From: Mya arenaria
Taxonomy: Eukaryota; Mollusca; Bivalvia; Myida; Myidae
Direction of reading: 5' to 3'
DNA: 64,000 bases
Assembly: GCF_026914265.1 (NCBI RefSeq)
Contig: NC_069129.1
Location: 11,376,269-11,440,268, forward strand
In this document: positions 56,340-64,000 of the stretch, piece after piece
How the letters are laid out: every line of letters starts with the position of its first letter
Numbering within the stretch: the stretch's first letter is position 1
Program-made: the position numbers and the translations under genes
Notes under the pieces: model-generated
Databases searched by the model: none
What the model was told of the DNA's origin: nothing
The model's input: the letters and a program-made list of their open reading frames with translations, nothing else

Positions 56340-58760
56340 TTTTAAAACCTGTGAGATTTAAATGATTCTTCACTGGCCATGCCAAGACGTTTACCGCAAC
56401 ATTTACTTATAACGATATTTTTATTACATGTTTAAAGGCGACTAAGTTTGTCCCTTTTTGTAGTTTTTATTGTATCATTAGACTGTCCTAGGCCACTTTT
56501 TCGTTTGCTTTTAAAGTTATCAAAATGTACAACTGCGTCACTAGTCACATTATGGATGTCCCATGTCGATCTAAAGTGTACTTAAATGCCAACAGGAACA
56601 TGAGATATAAGTGACTACAATTTCCAGTCACATAACGACTACCCAATGATCAATAAGAACATTAAGGCATACGCCACTGGAGATAATTCAACTCAAAATA
56701 TGGTTCCACCATTTAAGCTGTCAAATGCAAGCTAGTATCCATATATTAAGGCCAGCAATTTATGATGTCAATTTCCCACTTGGTTTGATGCATTTTACAT
56801 GAAAAAATACTATACTACGGATTTTTTGCCCACTCCTATTTATTTGAGCGGTACAATGTCACATATAATGTTTCCATTTGTACTTTTAAAATCTGTCGGC
56901 AATGATATCTCTGGGTTGCGTGTCTAACACATCTAAAAAAGTCGAAGATAAATTTTCATATAAACGAACAAAGCAACTGGATGGTTTCTCGAATTCAGAT
57001 GAAATATGACAATCTTTAAGGAAGCGCCATGTTTGTGGACAATCTTGAACAGGACGATAGCATTTGCCCGAGAGCGGAAATGTTCTTTGGCAAAAAACTT
57101 TCTATAAATAAACCGCCATTGTCTTGTTGTTAAAAATGGTCATGGTTTGTCATACTGGCTAAAAAATCGTTATTTCTTTGATATATGTAGTTTGCATATA
57201 TAAAAGTTTCCTTCGAATGGTAGAATTTCAATATTTCTGAGATAAACCGTTTGCTCACCATCCGAATCACATTTCTGCGGGATATATTTCGTGTGTTTTT
57301 TCAGAGTACATTACAACATGAATAATAACATGGAAATCATACACGACGTAAATGGAGGAAACCATAGTCTTATTGCTGATAACAGACACTGGCTAGTCAC
57401 AACTGCTTACAATTACAATCTGTGAAATATATATAATTTCAATTTAACGACAGATATCATTTGAACACATTGTTATGCAGATCATATCACGATGCAAATG
57501 TAAAAGCAGGATGTTTTACAATTTTGAAAACATTTTAGCTGAGCTGTCGGCGTTTTCCACAAGATGCAGTTAAGTTAAAACATTTTGAAAACAATATCCT
57601 AGTTGACAATGTTGTTTTTATTCTCGTTTACAATGTTGCATAACATCCCTGTTGACAATGTTTCTTTCATCCACATTGTAAATGGTGCATAAATTCTTGT
57701 TGACAATGTAAAAAAATGCCCTTTTATAATGTAACATCTATACACGTTGAAAATGTTGTATTTATCCCTGTTGACATTGTTGCATATATATCCTCGTTGA
57801 CAATGTTGCATATACACCCGTTGACAATGTTACACATATCCCCGTTGACAATATTACGTATATCCCCGTTGCCAATATGCATTTATCCCTGTTGACAATT
57901 TTGCATTTATTGCCGTTGACAATGTTGCATATATCCCCGTTGACAATGTTGCATTTATTCTTGTTGAAAATGTTAAAAATTTGCCCGTTTACAATGATGC
58001 ATTTATCCCCGTTAACAATGTGACATTTATTCCTATTTACAATGTTTCATCTATCACTTTTGACAATGTTGCATCTATCACTGTTGACAATGTTGCATTT
58101 ATCCCCGTTGACAAAGTTGCATTTATCCCCGTTAACAATGTTACATATATCCCCGTTGACAATGTTTCATATTTCCCCTTTGACAATGTTACATATATCC
58201 CCGTTGACAATGTTAAAAATATCCCTGTTTATAATGATGCATCTATCCCCGTTGACAATGTTGAATTTATCCCTGTTGACAATTTTGCATTTATCACTGT
58301 TGACAATATTGCATATATCCCCGTTGCAAATGTTGCATTTATCTCTGTTGACAATGTTGCATATATCCCCGTTTACAATGTTGCATATATCCCCGTTTAC
58401 AATGATGTATTTATCCCCGTTGACAATGTTGCAATCCCCAGTTTACAATGTTACATATATCTCCATTTACAATGTTGCATTTATCCCCGTTAACAATGTT
58501 GCTTTATTTCCTTTGACAATGTTGCATTTATCCCGTTGACAATGTTGCATTTGTCCTCGTTGACAATGTTGCATTTATCTTCGGTTAGGATTTACTCCCT
58601 GCTTTTTTCCTTTTTCAAGAATTAAAACTCACATTTGATAAACCGTAAAGACCAGAAAATAATTAGATTAATTTGTGGTAACTACGGTGAGACGTTTGCA
58701 GCAGCCACACAACAAGTGAAATGTGGTTTCATGCCGCAAAATTCCCAACAATGATCTCGA
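56340..58760. repeat. Ancient duplicon, copy 3
   Basis: Matches copy 2 in order: CTAAGTTTGTCCCTTTTTG, TTTATGATGTCAATTTCCCA, TATAATGTTTCCATTTGTAC, GGGTTGCGTGTCTAACACAT, CAGATGAAATATGACA, GGACAATCTTGAACAGGACG, then after the minisatellite TTTCAAGAATT and AAAGACCAGAAAATAATT. The minisatellite at 57597-58584 is an expansion within it. Confidence 0.55.
57597..58584. repeat. 24-bp minisatellite, about 40 units
   Basis: Unit TTGACAATGTTGCATTTATC plus CCCG, varying at a few sites (GTTTACAATG, CATATATC, TCTATC). Because the unit is 24 bp, frames stay open across many units; one frame reads eight-residue repeats such as IPVDNVAF for 170 codons, another LSPLTMLH. Both frames being open points to repeat arithmetic rather than a gene. 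Confidence 0.9.
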
Positions 58761-59287
58761 TTTGATTATAATAACTGCTCCAAGACACTAATGACAACAC
58801 CGCAAACCTCTCCTAGCAGGCATTCCTTTTTCAAAAATCCTAAACATATTCAATGATCACGTATTTTCAATATTGTCACGAATTTTAGGTCAAACCGTCA
58901 TTTTCACAAATACGAGTGTCGCCTTGGTTTGGTCAAAGTTTACCCATTATTTTCCATTTGGCCAAAAGATAACGTATGTACAACATAGCTATGGTTCATA
59001 CACTTAATTGGCTGCAGGTTCCTGCTAAACACCCGACGTTGAAACGACATTGGACTTTGATGACATCGGCGCCTTCCATAATTCAAATTCGGGCTAAAGT
59101 CGGAGCCTCGACGTTGTACGGACCAATAATATCTGACATGTGCTTCCGGTCAACATAGAAAATTCAGACGCGAGGGCACATACGATGTCATGTAACGAGG
59201 CTTTCCGAGTTACCGGCTATTCAGCGTGCCTGAGGTTTGGAATTTTCTATGTTCTATCACACTAAACCCTTGCGCTATCAATGGTAC
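58761..59287. other. Intergenic, nothing recognised
   Basis: No gene or clear repeat, apart from one TTCCGGT word near 59146. Confidence 0.35.
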
Positions 59288-60330
59288 CTTACTGAACGAT
59301 GAGCTTGGTCTAAGCTTTAAAGCCCGTATGCAATGTTGTAGAGTTTCAATTAGTAACATTAACCAGTGTTCAAGAATGAAGGTGGGACAGATATATTAAG
59401 GCTAATTTTTACTTAAAGGCCAACACCTGTTTGAAACGAATATTACAGAAATAAGACTCCTTCTTGATTTCATTCTTCGTTATTCATTGGTTAATATAAA
59501 AATCGTTATATAGACTGCTGGTAGAGTTTGAAGGCAGATACTGTTAGCAAAATGATCAAACTTGATCGAAATTTGTACAGTATGTCAAAGTAAATAATAT
59601 CAACTCACTGGTGTTGATTATGCGATATTGCATATTGAATACTTATGTATGATTACATTAAACTGGTTTCAGTTCTAAGTATAACGTTTCATTACAATAT
59701 CTTATATCAAGAGACCGGATAAGCGATTTCGCAGACTAGGACGTCGACGCCGGACAATATGACCCGCTCGTGTCTGCAATGATACGACTACGTCAATCAC
59801 ATATGCTATTAATTTTAAATGGTGAATCAGGAATAAAAATAGCCACACCATTTAGAACAGGTTTCCGTGAATGTCAAATTATAAAAATAGACTGCCTTAT
59901 CACTAAACGGAACTTCCGGTTTAGAAAAATAGGTGATGCTGCATCTCAATACGGAGCTCTTCCGGTCTGATACCATGGTTTCTGCATAGTCCCTGTATGA
60001 AACTTCCGGTTTGGTATCAAGAATGAGGCTGCAAATCAATACGGATCTTCCGGTCCAGATATGCAATGTTTGTTTGATAGTTATACTCAGCTTTGGGTCT
60101 GGTATCACGATTAGTTCTATAGCTCAATACGAAGGTTCCGGTCTTGTCGCGTGGTGTCTGCTTGATAACTAAACATATTGTCTGGTCTGGTAGTGTAACG
60201 TGAGTGCCACTATCTCACTTGGTTAAAAATGCATGGTGCGCTGGATCATGATGCGCAGTTTCCGGTCTGGTGTCAATGGTTCTGCTGGATCACAACACTC
60301 GGCGTCCGGTTTGGAATCGTGTATTCTGAT
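59288..60330. repeat. Tandem duplication, copy 1, with TTCCGGT array
   Basis: Begins AACGATGAGCTTGGTCTAAG and includes CAAGAATGAAGGTGGGACAG; both recur at 60776 and 60852. Its right part (about 59905-60330) is a degenerate array in which TTCCGGTTT/CTGGT words recur every 40-60 bases with intervening CTGCATCTCAATACGGAGC and TGGTTTCTGC segments. Confidence 0.65.
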
Positions 60331-60775
60331 GATTTTCAACGCCTAATGTCTGGACATGTGTTTCGAATTCTCTTAAAAAATTGCTTGCAACTTCTTGTTT
60401 TTTGTAGCGGTAAAATTGCTCCACACTTCTTAATAGAAGGTAATGGATTCTGAGCGTCACAACATATCCTTTGATATGTTAGAAGTTTGGTCATTCAAAG
60501 GACATCTTTTGCGAAGAATTCCAAGATTGCCTATGCGTTAATTAGATTCTGCACACTTTCGGTCAATGTTTGTTTCGTTCACCAGGACAAATGTAGAAGT
60601 TTCCAGTGTCAGGGTACTTATCAGCCACTTAATACATGCATCTTATGTTTGATTCAGGTTATGTTTTAACATGCATAAAAAGTTCAACTAAATGCGTGCT
60701 TGAATTGTTGTTTTCATCAGTACTGTTGAACCAAATTAGGGAACGTAAATCTAGCGATATCAATGATATCTTGCT

Positions 60776-61985
60776 TAACAATGATCTTGGTCTAAGTTTA
60801 AAAGCCCGTATAAAATGTTCCAGAGTTTCAATAAGTAGCATTGAGAAGTGTTCAAGAATGAAGGTGGGACAGAACTATTAAGGATCATATTAACTTAAAA
60901 GGTCAAAACCTCTGAGGTTTTGATATAAATATTTCTGAAATTAAACTAATCCTTCATTTCATTCTTCGAAATAATTATAGCTACATGCGATGTGTTATAT
61001 GGACAGCTGGCTAAGTACTTATATCAACTCATTACATGCACTACTGTTGATAATGCAATATTGCTTAAGTAAGATATTGAATACTTATGTTTGATTATTT
61101 TAAATTGGCTGTTGTGCTTAGTGTACGTTACATTACATTATCTTATATAAAGAGATATGCGAGTTCGCAAACGACGCCTGACAATATGACCAGCTTGTAA
61201 GGCCACGCCAGTCAAATATGATAGCATGAATACTTATGTTTGATTATTTTAAATTGGCTGTAGTGCTTAGTGAACGTTACATTACATTATCTTATATAAA
61301 GAGATATGCGAGTTCGCAAACGACGCCTGACAATATGACCAGCTTGTAAGGCCACGCCAGTCAAATATGATAGCAATGTTAAATGGTGAATCTGGTACAA
61401 AAATATACATACTATTGAAAACACGTGTCTGTGACTGTCAAATGCAAAATATAGACAAATCATGACATAACAATGTAGTGTTAATCACAATCATAATTCA
61501 TATAATATTGTTGAACTTCTGTTCATGTTACGGATCGTCTGCTTTATCACACTATGGAGCTTCCGGTTTGTTAATATAGGTGATGCTGCATTTAACTACG
61601 GAGCTTCCGCTCTTATATCATGGTTTCTGTTAAATTCCTGTACGGAACTTCCGGTTTGGTATCACGGATGAGGCTGCATCTCAGTACGGAGCTTCCGGTC
61701 CGGCTTTGCGATGTTTGTTTAATAGTTATACGAAGCTTCGGGTCTGGTATTACGGTGGGTTCTCAGCTAAATACCGGTCTTGTCACGCGGTCTCTGCTTG
61801 ATAAAATATGCACATGATGCTCAACTTCCGGTCTTGTGTCACGGGTTCTGCTTGATCACAATTCGCAACGTCCGGTTTTGTATCGTGTATTCTGATGATA
61901 AACAACGACTACTGTCCGGCATGGTGTCTCGGGTTCTATAAAAAATTTGCACGAAACTTCCGGTCTAGTGTCGCGGTTGTTGATG
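60776..61985. repeat. Tandem duplication, copy 2, with TTCCGGT array
   Basis: Second copy of the block starting at 59288, with the same order of parts. The TTCCGGT array lies at about 61558-61985. An extra internal tandem copy of 149 bp (61079-61375) makes it longer. Confidence 0.65.
61079..61375. repeat. 149-bp tandem duplication
   Basis: GAATACTTATGTTTGATTAT opens both copies, at 61079 and 61228; they are nearly identical (CTGTTGTGCTTAGTGTACG versus CTGTAGTGCTTAGTGAACG). A diverged third relative is at 59637-59790. Confidence 0.9.
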
Positions 61986-61989
61986 GCTC

Positions 61990-63625
61990 CCAACACAGCA
62001 TCACCTAAAATAGAATCAATAGTTTCGGTTGATGGCAGTTAATTAATCATTATTTGATAGAAGTTTGAATAATATAATAGGAATGTATAGGATCCATTTC
62101 ACCATCGCAAATTTGTAGTTCAGTTATTAGGTCAAGAGTAACGGAATGGTGCTGCACCCTGTCCTCTTTTGGTAGCTCCCATCTGCCTCAAGGAGAGCAG
62201 TTCGGGAACCCTTCTGTCTTCATATAATCAAACGCTTTATACTGTCAAATATCTTATTTGTTTTGATTAAAACTCATAATAAGCTTATAGATACGTACAC
62301 ACTTTACATAGTTGGCAGTTGAAACCGAATATTACTTCGAATAAACACAAATCTTAATATTTTCTGTCAATATCATATTGTTTTCCCACCATAGTCCGCT
62401 TCAATGTATCCCTTTCTTCTGAAGTAGCCAGTTCTGTTTAAAACCCTAAGTTATATTCTAACAAAACAGAACAGTTGCATAATCAGCCCGATGCATTGTT
62501 GTAACATTCAAATTTATCGACGGTAACTTTTGCATGTTCAAACGGTTTGGGTGGTCTTCTAGTATGTGTCCGTCCAACAGGGGGACTCTATGGTCTAGAC
62601 TGTCTGTAGAGACACATATGGTGCCAATATTCCGTGAATAATTGTAAACGAATAAAATGTAAACAAAGGTAATTTTTATTTGCTCTATTGACGATGTTTT
62701 TGTGATATGACCCCCCCCCCCCCAAAAAAAAAAAAAAAAAACAAAACAAAAAAAAACAAGCAAAAACAACAACAACAACACAAAAACAACAACAACAAAA
62801 CACCATCATTAGTTAATCAAAGGACATCACCATTTTCGAGAGATAAATATACACCTTGACTAGTTATTATATTTACTTTTTATTGATTTTATGTTTTATG
62901 AAGTCTTCTGTGAATATCTCAAACTGTTAATACACATGAACGACGCTAACGATTTTTTCACTGTCTTGCTAAGACTTTAAGGTTCAAGTTTCAAGGACTA
63001 GAAGAATCATAATATCCCCATTCTCCGGGAAATAGCCTATATATAATTTACAATCATTTTGATATTTGTATCAGTATTTGGTCTAACATATAACCTTGAT
63101 TGTGTTACTGCAGGTTAATGAACTGTTGACCTCATGACCTACATTGGTTGACCCAGACATGACCCATAATCAACCTCGACCTATATATGAAAAAGTAACA
63201 TAACTTAACCAACGCTTGTGTCATCTGGATTGTAAACAAAAGTTGTTCAGCATTAGGATATTGAACCTTGTTGTTTATACTAAACTTTAATACTTTTTAT
63301 CCGTGTCTGATTGTTTTTTTTATAACTTGCAGCATTATTGGTATTAGGAGATTGATTTGTTCCCTAAAGGGCTCGATAACATATTACAATTTGACGTGTG
63401 ACTTCCATTTCAACTTAAAATGCCCACAAAAATCAAACAGATTTACTAAGCTTCGCGCAAGACAGAGAAAGAAAAAATCAAGTGTTCAAGTACTTTCTTA
63501 GAATGACCCAGTAATAAACGTTTTATTGCAAGAGCTAGAATTGAAACGCACGCATTTTTAATAAGTTCTATGTGGCATTGTTAGAGTGTTATAAAAGGAA
63601 AATCGACAAATTGGCAAAATAAAAT
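61990..63625. other. Intergenic
   Basis: No gene recognised. Contains a C12/A18 homopolymer junction with following CAA repeats at 62710-62800. Confidence 0.4.
62710..62800. repeat. Poly-C, poly-A and (CAA)n simple repeat
   Basis: About 13 C directly followed by about 18 A, then ACAAAACAAAAAAAAACAAG and two (CAA)n tracts. Minus-strand frames rich in Phe, Cys and Val across it are artefacts. Confidence 0.9.
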
Positions 63626-63746
63626 CAGGCGCGTAGCTAGGGCCAATTTGGGATTACGCAGGTCGATGCATAACCCCTTCACCCCTACCCCCTATCAAAA
63701 TTTCATTACGCAACTGCGTATTTGCGTACAGTCAGCTACGCGCCTG
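63626..63746. repeat. 121-bp MITE with CAGGCGCGTAGCT ends
   Basis: Perfect 13-bp inverted ends, CAGGCGCGTAGCT at 63626-63638 and AGCTACGCGCCTG at 63734-63746. Ends starting CAGG.GCGTAGC are common in hAT-type MITEs; no clear 8-bp target duplication is visible, so the assignment is tentative. A lone similar end, CAGGGACGTAGCTAAGCC, is at 45600-45617. Confidence 0.6.
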
Positions 63747-63892
63747 CAAGTTAGTCCATATTTGACCATATAATGATACTTTTACTGATGGACGTACTTG
63801 TAATTTCAAAGCGCCGTCAATGAACGATCATACTAAAGTTGAAAAGAAATAATTTAGATTTTAATCACGATTTTCGAAGAAACGGCCAAAAA

Positions 63893-63957
63893 CGACATGG
63901 AAATAAGGTTACATGAAAATAAGGATGGAAATGAGGAAACATGGAAATAAGGTGACG
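63893..63957. repeat. Short degenerate repeat of CATGGAAATAAGGT
   Basis: Four imperfect copies of ACATGGAAATAAGG (with variants CATGAAAATAAGGA and ATGGAAATGAGGAA) in about 65 bases. Confidence 0.55.
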
Positions 63958-64000
63958 GAATATTGAACTTGACGATAACCGAAAACCGATGAACAACGCC

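Noticed and set aside
57981..58539. Open frames of 170 and 165 codons with 8-residue repeats (IPVDNVAF, LSPLTMLH)
   Set aside because: Both arise from a 24-bp minisatellite whose unit is a multiple of three; two overlapping frames are open at once and there is no start context, signal or splice support.
59770..60881. Several 60-93 codon frames in the TTCCGGT duplication
   Set aside because: Not kept between the two copies of the duplication and without domains.
62458..62809. Minus-strand frames rich in Phe, Cys and Val
   Set aside because: They cross the poly-C/poly-A/(CAA)n simple repeat.

Overview
The window reads as AT-rich nuclear DNA of a metazoan, most probably a bivalve mollusc. The basis is inference: secreted proteins with peritrophin-A chitin-binding modules followed by a laminin-G-like domain resemble the Pif/BMSP group of molluscan shell-matrix proteins, and genes with spliced GT/AG introns sit among dense MITEs, tRNA-derived SINEs, LINE fragments and minisatellites. 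No prokaryotic features are present.

Layout. (1) 788-6511, + strand: the 3' half of a multi-exon gene for a single-pass membrane protein with HYR repeats, a sushi-like module, a cysteine-rich ephrin-receptor-like (GCC2/GCC3) module, one transmembrane helix and a ~190-residue tail; seven exons join in consistent phase. Its introns carry three foldback elements, a tRNA-derived sequence and a partial exon copy. (2) 6.5-16.3 kb: no intact gene; an old duplicon and a dead Tigger/pogo transposase. (3) 16383-17645, + strand: a CBM14-LamG gene broken by one in-frame TAA. (4) 19.5-21.1 kb: a 1-kb TIR element and a 29-bp minisatellite. (5) 21463-28794 and 29121-42063: a recent direct tandem duplication, each copy carrying one minus-strand 486-aa CBM14-LamG gene. 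The second copy has gained a 3.8-kb TTAA-flanked DNA transposon (itself holding a nested PIF/Harbinger derivative and a Ulp1-protease/PHD-finger remnant), a 1.6-kb 5'-truncated LINE and a ~190-bp insert; the first copy preserves the empty sites. (6) 42.1-48.6 kb: microsatellites, a second copy of the old duplicon, a dead TatD-like hydrolase, and a third, diverged minus-strand CBM14-LamG gene of 420 aa. (7) 48.9-64 kb: no confident gene; a frameshifted small reading frame, a third copy of the old duplicon containing a ~1-kb 24-bp minisatellite, a ~1.5-kb tandem duplication rich in TTCCGG motifs, and a short hAT-like MITE.

The four CBM14-LamG genes form a local multigene cluster of predicted secreted chitin-binding matrix proteins. 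The three minus-strand copies share a 5' non-coding exon, a single upstream intron and an 18-bp identical motif near the presumed start site, which suggests common regulation. The locus has grown by repeated tandem duplication at different ages followed by transposon insertion and partial gene decay. Coordinates of exons, splice sites and repeats were read by eye; family assignments rest on motif recognition and no database was searched.
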